From Unio delphinus (lineage: Eukaryota; Mollusca; Bivalvia; Unionida; Unionidae): 64,000 bases of DNA. The notes below the pieces were generated by a model that saw nothing but the letters and a program-made list of their open reading frames with translations, did no database searches and was not told the DNA's origin. Location of the stretch: contig JAQISU010000115.1 in assembly GCA_029339505.1 (NCBI GenBank), positions 5,382,001 through 5,446,000 of the forward strand, read 5' to 3'. Positions 1 to 9,841 of the stretch are shown piece by piece; positions within the stretch are counted from its first letter, which is position 1, and every line of letters begins with the position of its first letter. A program made the translations under genes and the position numbers.

Positions 1-212
1 ATAAAAATTCAACTTCTCACCTCTGTCTGCGTGGGTTCGAGTCTAAGATTCGGCTAATGTAGTTAAGTGAGAAAGCTTGCCAGTAGCTTCTCGTGGGTCG
101 GTAGTTCTTTCCGGGATTTTCCGGTTTCTTCCTCCACCACTAATACTGGCCGCCATGTATAGCCTATATATTGTGCTAAAAAATGGCGTTAAACCATAAA
201 AACTAAAAAAAA
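1..212 (+). mobile_element. SINE family A, copy lacking the tRNA 5' half
   Basis: From about base 12 it matches the SINE at 15349: the B-box-like gggttcgagtc, the body with ggccgccatgtatagcc and the end aatggcgttaaacc, followed by an A-rich tail. The A-box half of the tRNA-like head is missing or lies before the window. Confidence 0.8.
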
Positions 213-655
213 CTTTTAATTTAGTTTGTTAATATGGATGGGAACAATGTGCATGAGGCGAGATTACTGCAGTATTTAAATTGAAATGATTTATATTTAG
301 AATTAAAATACATTCTTATGAATGTCCCCTAATTGATTGTATAATTTCTAACAGTGTATATGTGTGTGTCCCCATTCTGATAGTAAAGATTCTGACACAG
401 TGTTACTGGAAATCAACCACAAATCAATTACAAATGACATGTATATATCAAATACATAGTAAATAGATCTTTATCGCCCATAATTTGTTAAAATAAAAAT
501 ATTCCTGTTTTCATGGCAAAAATCATGTCCCCATTTTGTAGGTTTTACAAGTGTGTGTGTGTATGTGTGTGTGTGTGTAATTTTTTCTGGTTGTGCAGCT
601 GTCTTTTCACAGGATTGTGTCTTTCTGCTTCATTTTTTTGCAATCTTACACTGAA
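213..655. other. Intron, no gene seen; short TG repeat
   Basis: AT-rich sequence with no open frame of note. A (TG)n tract lies at about 550-578 and a shorter one near 357-370. Confidence 0.6.
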
Positions 656-659
656 TAGA

Positions 660-2566
660 TAATCTTTCATGTAATCTGATACTGCATAGACACGGATTCA
701 TGTTATCTTATATTGCATACACACTCCAACATGTAATTGTATACTTAATACACACCGATTCATTGTAATCTTTTACTGTATAGACACTGATTCATGTAAT
801 CTGATACTGCATAGACACTGATTCATGTTATCCTTTACTGCATAGACACTAATTCATGTAACCTTCTGCTGTATACACACTGATTCATGTTATCTTATAC
901 TGCATACACACTGATTAATGTTATATTATACTACATAGACATTGATTAATGTTATATTATACTACATAGACATTGATTCATGTAATCTTATACTGTACAG
1001 ACACTGATTCATGTAATCTTCTACTACATAGACACTGATTCATGTAATATGATACTACATAGACACTGATTAATGTTATCTATACTGTATAGACACAGAT
1101 TCATGTAATCTTGTACTGTAAAGACAATGATTCATGTAATCTTGTACTACATAGACACTGATTCATGTAATCTTATACTGTAAAGACACTGATTCATGTA
1201 ATCTTGTACTACATAGACACTGATTCATGTAATCTTATACTGTATAGACACTGATTCATGTAATCTTGTACTACATAGACACTGATTCATGTAATTGATT
1301 CATGTAATCTTATACTGTAAAGACACTGATTCATGTAATCTTTTACTACATAGACACTGATTCATGTAATCTTATACTGTAAAGACACTGATTCATGTAA
1401 TCTTGTACTACATAGACACTGATTCATGTAATCTTGTACTACATACACTGATTCATGTTATCTTATACTACATAGACACTGATTCATGTAATTGATTCAT
1501 GTAATCTGATACTACATAGACACTGATTCATGTAATCTTATACTAAATAGACACTGATTCATGTAATTGATTCATGTAGACTGATGCTACATAGACACTG
1601 ATTCATGTAATCTTGTACTACATAGACACTGATTCATGTTATCTTATACTACATAGACACTGATTCATGTAATTGATTCATGTAATCTGATACTACATAG
1701 ACACTGATTCATGTAATCTTATACTACATAGACACTGATTCATGTAATCTTATACTACATAGACACTGATTCATGTAATCTTATACTACATAGACACTGA
1801 TTCATGTAATTGATTCATGTAATCTGATACTACATAGACACTGATTCATGTAATCTTATATTACATAGACACTGATTCATGTAATCTTGTACTACATAGA
1901 CACTGATTCATGTTATCTTATACTACATAGACACTGATTCATGTAACTGATTCATGTAATCTGATACTACATAGACACTGATTCATGTAATCTTATACTA
2001 CATAGACACTGATTCATGTAATCTTATACTACATAGACACTGATTCATGTAATCTTATACTACATAGACACTGATTCATGTAATCTTATACTACATAGAC
2101 ACTGATTCATGTAATCTTATACTGTATAGACACAGATTCATGTAATCTTGTACTACATAGTCACTGATTCATGTAATCTTATACTGTATAGACACAAATT
2201 CATGTATTCTTATACTGTAAAGACACTGATTCATGTAGTCTTATACTACATAGACACTGATTCATGTAATTTGATACTGTGTAGACACAGATTCATGTAA
2301 TCTTATACTGTAAAGACACTGATTCATGTAATCTTATACTACATAGACACTGATTCATGTAATCTTATACTACATAGACACTGATTCATGTAATCTTATA
2401 CTACATAGACACTGATTCATGTAATCTTATACTACATAGACACTGATTCATGTAATCTTTTACTGTATAGACACAGATTCATGTAATCTTATACTGTAAA
2501 GACACTGATTCATGTAATCTTATACTACATAGACACAGATTCATGTATTCTTATACTGTAAAGACA
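660..2566. repeat. 31-bp minisatellite, left part
   Basis: The unit has the form tgattcatgtaatcttata followed by ctacatagacac, 31 bp. About 60 units are present; those before about 1000 are the most diverged. Recurrent short units (gtaattgattcatgtaat) are internal deletions shared by several units. The array continues at 9842 after the DIRS insertion. Confidence 0.95.
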
Positions 2567-2588
2567 GCAATTTTTTTAGTAAATTATG

Positions 2589-2771
2589 TTTCTCCGAGAA
2601 TATGTTCCCCGATCACATTACTTTAGGGATATAGCCTGCTACCTCGCGAATCCAGCCTTACCAAAAGACGAAAATTCGTCTTTCCTGTCTATTTCATATA
2701 GACAAAGGGCAATAACTCTTGCCCATTACCTCCCCTTGCTATCCTCTAGGTGTCGCTACTTCAGTTTTTAA
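2589..2771. repeat. DIRS inverted terminal repeat (element 3' end)
   Basis: Runs from tttctccgagaatatg to cttcagtttttaa and is the near-perfect reverse complement of 9659-9841. The outer 20 bases differ most (gagaatatg against tttgaatacg). Inside it, aagacgaaaattcgtctt is itself a short palindrome. Confidence 0.92.
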
Positions 2772-2829
2772 GCTGAGCGGTATATAACACACGAGGATGC
2801 TCGCATGGCGGGGTGGTCGGGAGGGTTTC

Positions 2830-2934
2830 TTAGTAATGTGATCGGGTAAGTATTCTCGGAGAAACATAATTTACTAAAAAATTTGCTTTCTCCTTTGAAT
2901 ACGTTCCCCGATCACATTACTTTAGGAGAATAAG
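2830..2934. repeat. DIRS internal complementary region
   Basis: The left half is the complement of the element's 2567-2640 end including its one-sided extension. The right half, from 2887, is the complement of the 9841 end. The two ends are thus joined head to tail at 2886/2887, as in a circle junction. In DIRS1 this region is thought to template circle formation during replication. The copy differs from the terminal repeat in a few bases (gggtaagtattctc against ggggaacatattctc). Confidence 0.88.
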
Positions 2935-3041
2935 TAATAGGAGGAGGGAATGATGAGCATCCGACCTTTACTCCGGGTATCCTCGAGGGAATGATGGCTG
3001 GATTCCCCCATACTAACGATAACCCGTTCTCCTAAGATCAT

Positions 3042-3188
3042 CAGCAACACAGCCAATTGTCACCTGATAGGTGACTGTTATATACAGGTAAGAAGATAAT
3101 TATTGAAGTCTTCTTACCTAAACAAGGTTTTTTTTTTTTTTTTTTTTTTTTTTGGCGAATCCAGCGAAGCTGAGAGGCTGTGTTGCTG
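3042..3188. repeat. Stem-forming segment with T26 tract, after the recombinase stop
   Basis: A 13-bp inverted pair, cagcaacacagcc (3042-3054) and ggctgtgttgctg (3176-3188), encloses two further hairpins: gtcacct/aggtgac (3059-3075) and aggtaagaaga/tcttcttacct (3086-3119). A run of 26 T follows at 3128-3153. On the element's sense strand this is an A26 tract just downstream of the recombinase stop. It could be the 3' UTR of the element or a small insertion. Confidence 0.6.
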
Positions 3189-3191
3189 CTT

Positions 3192-4298
3192 TTAAATGGG
3201 TCTGGTGGGCATCTGGGCTGCCGACACAGGACCTACTAAATTCAAGTTTTGCCTCTGTGAGGTCAAATCTCTAAGATAAAAGCTGGAGAAGGTTGACTCC
3301 GCATGCCAGCCGACCGCGTCTATTATATCTCGGATCGAGACATTGCGGGCAAAGGCAAGGCTTGTCGAAATTGCTCTAATCTCATGAGCTGTAATCTTCA
3401 TGAGTTTACTCTGGTCTTGTGAGAGTTCAGAATATGCTGAGCGAATAACCCACTTCAGCCATGAAGCCAGGGCTTGGGGGGTGATATCCCGTTTCCCCGT
3501 TTTCACTGGTAGAAAGAGGCGCGTGCGTGTGTCCCTACTCGCCTCTGTGCGTTTTAAATAGTGCTTTAGTGCTCGAACGGGATCTTGCATGGCCGCTGTT
3601 CTTGACTTATCTATAGAAGAGAGCGAGTGAATGACTACTCTCTGATTTCCCATGGACGGCAACCTATTTTTGGCTACGAATCCTGGTTGCGTCAGGAGCA
3701 CCACTGAACCATCTGATTTGAACTGGAGATAGTTCGGGTCACAGGACAGGGCATGTAACTCACTCACCCTGCATGCTGAAGCTAAGGCTATTAAGAAGCA
3801 TGTTTTGTATGATAGTAGCCTTAACGAAGTGTGGGCTAAAGGCTCAAATTTGTCTGAATTGAGCCATGTTAAAACCCAGGACAGATTCCATTTTGGAAAC
3901 AGGGTGATTGATTTGGGGCGATTAAAATCAAAATTGGCTAGAAGATCTGACAGATCTTTGTTCTGTCCTATATCACATCGACCATGATGGCGGAATGTGT
4001 CTGATAACATAGAGCGGTAGCCTTTGATAGTAATTGGAGCCAAATGCTTTTCCTCGAAAAGCCAGAGAAAAAAGTCGGCCAATTGAGGGATTGAGACACT
4101 CAAAGGGACGATGTTATTGATACAGCACCAGTCCCTAAAAACCCTCCATTTTCCCTCGTAAGCTTTCAGAGTGGAGGGCCTTCTTGCTCTCGAGATTCTC
4201 TCCACAACTGAACTTTTGAATTGTTTGGCTCGCAAGGCTGTCCGGACAATAGCCAAGCGTGAAGAAGAAGACTGTCCGGGCGGGGGTGGAACACCCAT
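3192..4298 (-). CDS. DIRS tyrosine recombinase
   Basis: Integrase of the phage lambda/Cre type that inserts the element as a DNA circle. The frame is open from 6446, and the recombinase proper can start at ATG 4298 (368 residues); homology begins near VVERISRARRPSTLKAYEGK. The N-terminal core-binding part is followed by the catalytic domain. All catalytic positions are present, numbered from 6446: Arg893 (ASACRVSEL), His1021 and Arg1024 (HEIR), His1048 (GWHAEST) and Tyr1057 (SSFYLRDL). It overlaps the end of the methyltransferase frame by 133 bp, as is usual in DIRS elements. No stop or frameshift is seen inside the domain, so this part could still be functional. The exact start codon is uncertain. 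Confidence 0.85.
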   Translation of the reverse strand: MGVPPPPGQSSSSRLAIVRTALRAKQFKSSVVERISRARRPSTLKAYEGKWRVFRDWCCINNIVPLSVSIPQLADFFLWLFEEKHLAPITIKGYRSMLSDTFRHHGRCDIGQNKDLSDLLANFDFNRPKSITLFPKWNLSWVLTWLNSDKFEPLAHTSLRLLSYKTCFLIALASACRVSELHALSCDPNYLQFKSDGSVVLLTQPGFVAKNRLPSMGNQRVVIHSLSSIDKSRTAAMQDPVRALKHYLKRTEASRDTRTRLFLPVKTGKRDITPQALASWLKWVIRSAYSELSQDQSKLMKITAHEIRAISTSLAFARNVSIRDIIDAVGWHAESTFSSFYLRDLTSQRQNLNLVGPVSAAQMPTRPI

Positions 4299-6446
4299 GA
4301 ACGTGGTTGCTTGAGAAGATTTGGAGTCGCTGGGATCTTCCTGGGTAGATCTATCGCTAGATCGAGTAGATCGTTGATCCAGGACTTGTTCCAGCTGAGA
4401 GGGGCAATCAGAATCATCTGACAATTCTGACCCCTTAACTTCTGAATTATTTTCGGTACCAAGATCGAGGGAGGGTAGGCGTATGCCCACAATCCTTCCC
4501 AACTGATTGACAGAGCGTCCACGGCCCAAGCCTCTGGGTCTGGAACCGGGGAGACGAAGGTGGGCAACTTGTGATTCCACCTTGTCGCAAAAAGGTCGAT
4601 CATCGGACGCCCCCAAAGCGTGCAAATCCGAAGAAAGACCGATTGATGGAGTGACCATTCCGTGTGAATGATTTGACCTTTCCTGGATAAAGAGTCGGCC
4701 AGAACATTGAGTCTGCCCGGAATGTGTCTGATTTGTACCTTGACTTGGAGGCTTTCGCACCAACGGAGAAACTGCCAGATCAGAATGCACAAGTCTGGTG
4801 ATTTGGTGCCCCCTTGTTTGAGGAGGTATGACACTACCACAGAGTTGTCCGACATAATGAGGACATTTTTCCCTATAAGCTGATCCTTCCAGAAATGAAA
4901 TGCATTGATGACAGCCTTCATTTCTAAAAGATTGATGTGAAGAGCCATCTCCCCTGGCTCCCATGTGCCGCTGACCGTTGCGAAGTCCGGCAGCAAATGT
5001 GCCCCCCCACCCGTAGGTACTGGCATCGGTACATACCGTTATCTCCGCTTGGGGCTTCTCCAGAGGAATTCCTTTGGATAGCCAACTGTGGTTGTGCCAC
5101 TGACGCAGGAATGATCGTATCTCGGGTGTGATCCTTATTGCTTGATTGAGGGGACTTGAAAAGGGGCGCCATTGGGCTAGTAACGTCATTTGTAAGGGGC
5201 GCATAAAAAGACGGCCGAGCGGGATCAAGTTCGCCGCTGCGCTGAATAATCCGAGGAGTTGCAAGAACTCTCTCGCTGAAACCCACATCCGGTTTGAAAC
5301 GGACTCGACGAATTCTACGATCCTGAGAACTCGAACTCTGGGAAGCCGTACTAGATTCAGATCGGTTATAAACTCCATCCCTAGGTGTACAAAATGTTGG
5401 GAGGGGCGGAGATCGGACTTTTCCCAGTTCACAAGGAAACCGAGATGATCTAAAAGAGATAGAAGATCGTTCCTGCCTTTGAGAAGAGTAGAACTTACCA
5501 TATGTTTCTGAAGGACGTCGTCCAGGTACACTGCCGTCCCTGTTGAAGACGTCGAGCGGAACAAGGTGACGACGCAACTCATAACCTTGGTAAAAGCCCA
5601 AGGGCTGATATTGAGGCCAAAGGGTAGGACCCTGAACTGATAAACCGTGTCTCGGTAAGCGAACCTGAGAAATTTCCGTGATGCACTGTGGATAGGGACG
5701 TGAAAATATGCGTCGGTCAGATCTAGGCTGACGGCATACTCGTCCCGTCGTATGGAGAGGCGGATTGATCGTGCCGTCTCCATCTTGAATTTTGGTGGTA
5801 AAATGTATCGGTTGAGGCGACTCAGGTCGATTATCGGTCTCAATTTGCCGGTCTCCTTCCGGATAATAAACAGCCTGGAATAAAACCCCGGGGATTGTGG
5901 TTTTTCCACAATCTCCACCGCCCGTTTTTCTATGAGCAACCGTATCTCCTGCTTCAGACAGGTATCCTTTTCTCTCTCTGACGGTACGTCTGTAAAGAGG
6001 GGAGAGGATGACAGGGGAGGGGGTTGGATAAATGAAATCCGAAGACCCTCCGAAATGACCTGGATCACCCACTTGTTCTGAGGAAATAAGGTGATCCATC
6101 GGTCCCGAAAATGCAGGAGTTGGCCGCCCACGGGAAGGCTGCCCTCGGGCGGTGGGGAGGGTAAGTCAACGTTTAGGTTTAGGAGGCTTGAAGGCGGAGA
6201 AACTTTGTTTCTTGTCGCCTCTGTATGGTTGCCTCCTAGGTTGTTTAGACTGTTGTCTCCCGGCATAATGCATATTTGTTGGGAAGGATCTTTTGTCCCC
6301 GGACCGCTGAACATACCTCCGCTGTGGCGGGGGCTGCTTTTTCCGAAACAGCTGCAGGGGCTGAGCGGCCAGATGGAGGGGCAATTCCTGAGCTGCCTGC
6401 CTCCGAATTTCTTCAATCTTGCCTCCAAAGAGTAACTGTGACCCAA
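4166..6446 (-). pseudogene. DIRS reverse transcriptase - RNase H - methyltransferase, frameshifted
   Basis: The frame from ATG 6446 overlaps the end of gag. It carries the conserved lead-in VGGQLLHFRDRW (about residue 106), RT motifs FIIRKETGKLRPIIDLSRLN, LDLTDAYFHVPI and LPFGL, and the active site YLDD (307-310). RNase H starts at CTDAST (about 472). At a C7 run on the + strand (5002-5008) the frame changes by one base. The other frame continues to 4166 with RNase H motifs LLEMKAV, MSDNSV and HIPGRLNVLADSLSR. It then carries the DIRS N6-adenine-methyltransferase-like domain (MIDLFATRWNHKLPTFVSP, AYAYPP, LIAPLSWNKSW). RT, RNase H and methyltransferase motifs look intact on each side, so the break is probably a one-base homopolymer gain, or less likely a frameshift site. 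Confidence 0.85.
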
Positions 6447-8840
6447 ATGGAGTCGTCCTTAAAGCCAGCTTATGATGGGGTTTAAGCGACGTGCCCTTCA
6501 GACATGCGTCACGACATATCAAGTCTAGGTTGGCAGAAGCAGTCAGCGCATTAGCCATGGAATGGTGAGCTGCCCTGTTAAGAACCCTAGCTAACCGGGC
6601 CGTCGATTCCCACGCATGTTCATTGCCAGATTTTTCAGCGATCCTGAAAATGGCTAGGGAGGCTAGGTCTAACAGAGAAGATGTAGCGACTACATTTCGA
6701 ACCAGCTTGGACGTGGCATTGAACACAGTTTTGTCCACTTTATAAGACAATGGAGCAGACATATGTACTGCTGCCATATTTTTATCCAGAGCCGGGACCT
6801 CAGTACTGAACGCATCGGAGTGAGTTTTGTACCATCGACCTGAAAACGACGCTGGTACTTGGCTTTCAGAAAAGAACGCCTTAGCATTTCCTGGATCCCC
6901 TATACGTGTCGACAGACGGTCATTAATTTCCTTAATTTTTGTCGACTGGGGAAGGAGGCGGAAGGATAGAGTCTCTTCCCCCTCATCCAGATCAACCGAC
7001 GCTCTAACCTTATAGTCGGTAATGGCAGCAGGAGGTGGAGGGCATTCTGAAGGGGCCAACACTCTATAAATTTCCTCCACTGCGGCTTTGAAGCTGAACT
7101 CAGTCCGTTCCATAGTTGGATCTGCATACAGCTGATTTGCCTGTGATTCATCGCACTCACTATGTGCATAATCTTGTTCTGGTAAAGCATCCATATCGGG
7201 GTAATGCATACCAGGTGGCATAGATGACTCGATTCCGTCATCTCTGATAAAGGCATTCACTCTCCCTTGTGGATGAGCTGTTAGCCTATGGACGGCCAGC
7301 AATACCGAATGAATTGATTGGCATATGTTTGGCCTGAATGTTTGCGATGGGCCTGCTATGACCGGCACCGACCGCTCGAATGTTCGGGTTGGATCGAAAG
7401 ATTCATCGCCAACATCTATGTCATGGTAGTGATATGTAACCGGTAGTACGGATTGACAGCCGGAAACATCACTAGAATCTTCGTCAATCCGATTTGTGTG
7501 GATTGCGGTATGATAAAAGTCCCCGTGCTGGTATAGAGGTACAGTCGGACGGACTGGTATATGACTAAAATCTCCATACTGTTGGACGACCGGTGCCTGT
7601 TGGGCTGGACGGCCGGAGCCGGATGGACGGTCAGTGCCGGCAAGTGTCGGCTGGAAGCTTGGCTGGACGACCGGTGTCATTTGGGCTGAACGGTCATTGC
7701 CGGATCGACGCCCGGTGCCGGTTAGTGCCGGCTGGAAGGTCGGCTGGATGACCGGTGCCATATGGGCTGAACGGTCATTGCCAGATGGACGCCCGGTGCC
7801 GATTGATGCCGGCTGGACGACCGGTGCCATTTGGGCTGAACGGTCATTGCCGGATCGACGCCCGGTGCCGGTTAGTGCCGGCTGGAAGGTCGGCTGGATG
7901 ACCGGTGCCATATGGGCTGAACGGTCATTGCCAGATGGACGCCCGGTGCCGATTGATGCCGGCTGGACGACCGGTGCCATTTGGGCTGAACGGTCGTAGC
8001 CGGATGTACGGCTGGTGCCGGCTGGAAGGTCGGCTGGACGACCGGTGCCATATGGGCTGGACGGCCGGAGCCGGCTGGACGGCCGGAGCCGGCTGGACGG
8101 CCGGTGCCTGTTGATGCAGGCTGGAAGGTCGGCTGGCCTGCCGGTGCCATTTGGGCTGAACGGCAGGTGCCTGTTGATACCAGCTGGAAGGTCGGCTGGC
8201 CTGCCGGTGCCGTTTGGGCTGAATGGCGGGTGCCGGTCGAAGCAAGCTGGAAGGTCGGCTGGCCTGCCGGTGCCATTTGGGCTGAACGGCAGGTGCCGGA
8301 TGGACGGCTGGTGCCGGTTAGTGCCGGCTGAACTGACTGTGTCGGCTGGACGGCCGGCGAAGGTGCATAATAAAAAGGATCTAATTGATCCGGCATGGAA
8401 ACTAACGATAGACAGATCTGGCCTGATGACAGGAATTGCGTCGTCGTATCTTGAACCAAACGACTCATCTGATCAAAATTGGATTGCTGGACCGTGTCCT
8501 TGTTAATCTCCGTATTTTCCACCTCTGCCTCTGATGTAACTGTGGCTGACGGTTGAATGCGGCGAAGTTTCGGTGGGGAGGGGCTCCTAATTTCCCCCAC
8601 AACACTTCTAATAGAGGCAGATTTCGGGTGTAAGCTGATGACATCGGTGTTATCTTTACTCAATTTCTTTCGTTTGTCTCTCCTTTTAGCTTTTTGGACA
8701 ACGTCTGCCCACATTTGTTCTGTCCACATGGTACAGATACTGCATGGTCTTGACGAAGTGCACTTTGTACATGCCATGCAGGATTTATGGTTGTCCTCTC
8801 TCGCCTTGTATTTCTTGCACTTTACACATTTGGTTGACAT
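6166..8840 (-). pseudogene. DIRS gag-like protein with internal tandem repeats, frameshifted
   Basis: ATG 8840 opens a Cys-rich N terminus (MSTKCVKCKKYK, SCMACTKC, CSICTMW), which resembles a small zinc-binding motif, followed by a basic patch. Residues from about 150 on are Pro/Gln-rich tandem repeats of the type MAPVVQPTFQPA. Near 8001-8012 the repeat lacks about 10 bases compared with its sister units, and the frame changes. The downstream frame (open from 7980) carries the remaining repeats, an acidic stretch, the globular part (LVRNVVATSSLLDLASLAIF) and a basic Arg/Lys/Gln tail ending at 6166. The C-terminal part resembles the capsid-like protein of animal DIRS elements. Function in particle formation is by family. 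Its end overlaps the RT frame by 281 bp. Confidence 0.75.
7691..7990. repeat. Exact 150-bp tandem duplication in gag
   Basis: 7691-7840 and 7841-7990 are identical as far as I can read, 50 codons each. They lie within a longer zone of related shorter units (about 7590-8330). Confidence 0.85.
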
Positions 8841-8908
8841 ACTTGCTGAAACGAGACAAGAGAAACAAACTCATAAACAACTCAGTTATGTTAAGTCGTT
8901 ACTACTAT

Positions 8909-9410
8909 AACCGTTAGTAACAAGAAAGCTAAATATTCAGAGTCGTTAAATTAGTTACAAACGACGCTCTTAGCAAATCGGCATTCCGTAAATGCGCTAC
9001 TGCACAACCGTTACTAACGAAATAAGCAAATTATCAGTGTTACATGAATATTCTACTTACACAAGAGAGAACTAAGCGTCAAGCAACTCAGAACGTTATA
9101 AATTGTCTCATGCTACCACCGTTATTGACGGAGTAAGCTAAAACATTCAATGTCACGTAACCGTTAGTAACAAGAAAAGCTAAATATTCAGAGTCGTTAA
9201 GTTAGTTACAAACGACGCTCTTAGCAAATCAGCATTCCATAAATGCGCTACTGCACAACCGTTACTAACGAAATAAGCAAAATTATCAGTGTTTCATGAA
9301 TATTCTACTTACACAAGAGAGAACTGAGCGTCAAGCAACTCAGAACGTTATAAATTGTCTCATGCTACCACCGTTATTGGCGGAGTAAGCTAAAACATTC
9401 AATGTCACGT
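8909..9410. repeat. Two 250-bp tandem repeats in the DIRS 5' leader
   Basis: Copy 1 spans 8909-9158 and copy 2 spans 9159-9410, differing by a few bases. Each contains several CCGTTA/TAACGG-like words (for example accgttactaacg and accgttattgacgg). The location between terminal repeat and gag suggests a promoter or leader role; this is inference. Confidence 0.85.
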
Positions 9411-9658
9411 AAATCAAGTTATCAACATGCGTATCGCGACATTGTGCTTGTATCTTGGTCTCCATAACCGAAGACCATAAAAGGTGACAAAGTCACTCAA
9501 TTTTTGGGATAAATGTTAAAATAAGGTATACAACCTGTGGATGAATAAATCCTAAATACAATAGATCCCAAATAAACTTCGGATGGACCGAGAACATAAA
9601 ATTACGGCTTGGATTATCGGAGGCTCTATTGACGGTGTTATTACCCGTCAGCGAAATT
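9411..9658. other. DIRS 5' leader, no gene seen
   Basis: Unique sequence between the tandem repeats and the terminal repeat. It contains no open frame or clear motif; a TATA-like ttaaaataaggtata lies near 9519. Confidence 0.5.
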
Positions 9659-9841
9659 TAAAAACTGAAGTAGCGACACCTAGAGGATAGCAAGGGGAGG
9701 TAATGGGCAAGAGTTATTGCCCTTTGTTTATATGAAATAGACAGGAAAGACGAATTTTCGTCTTTTGGTAAGGCTGGATTCGCGAGGTAGCAGGCTATAT
9801 CCCTAAAGTAATGTGATCGGGGAACGTATTCAAAGGAGAAA
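9659..9841. repeat. DIRS inverted terminal repeat (element 5' end)
   Basis: Reverse complement of 2589-2771. It ends in gaacgtattcaaaggagaaa at the junction with the 31-bp minisatellite and lacks the 22-bp extension found on the other end. Confidence 0.92.

Larger units (their letters stand above)
2567..9841 (-). mobile_element. DIRS1-type tyrosine-recombinase retrotransposon, full-length
   Basis: A 7,275-bp element with every structural hallmark of DIRS1. It has a 183-bp inverted terminal repeat pair (2589-2771 and 9659-9841), a 22-bp extension on one end only (2567-2588) and an internal complementary region at about 2830-2934. Read on the minus strand its genes are a gag-like gene, RT-RNase H-methyltransferase, and a tyrosine recombinase near the internal complementary region. 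Removing it rejoins the 31-bp minisatellite exactly (...aagaca / ctgattcat...), so there is no target-site duplication, as expected for integration of a circle by a tyrosine recombinase. It lies antisense in a PIK3C2 intron. Frame breaks in gag and at the RT/RNase H border argue that this copy cannot act alone. Confidence 0.93.

Noticed and set aside
3192..6446. A single 1,084-residue RT-recombinase protein.
   Set aside because: Residues about 481-760 of this reading show no RNase H or methyltransferase motifs, while another frame does. The long open frame is an overlap plus a one-base break, not one designed protein.
7634..8910. Long + strand frames rich in Gly, Trp and Arg.
   Set aside because: They are antisense readings of the gag repeat units (period a multiple of 3), and they lie opposite a recognised gene.
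2567..9841. Ngaro-type or LTR retrotransposon instead of DIRS.
   Set aside because: Ends are inverted rather than split direct repeats, an internal complementary region and a methyltransferase-like domain are present, and there is a tyrosine recombinase instead of a DDE integrase.
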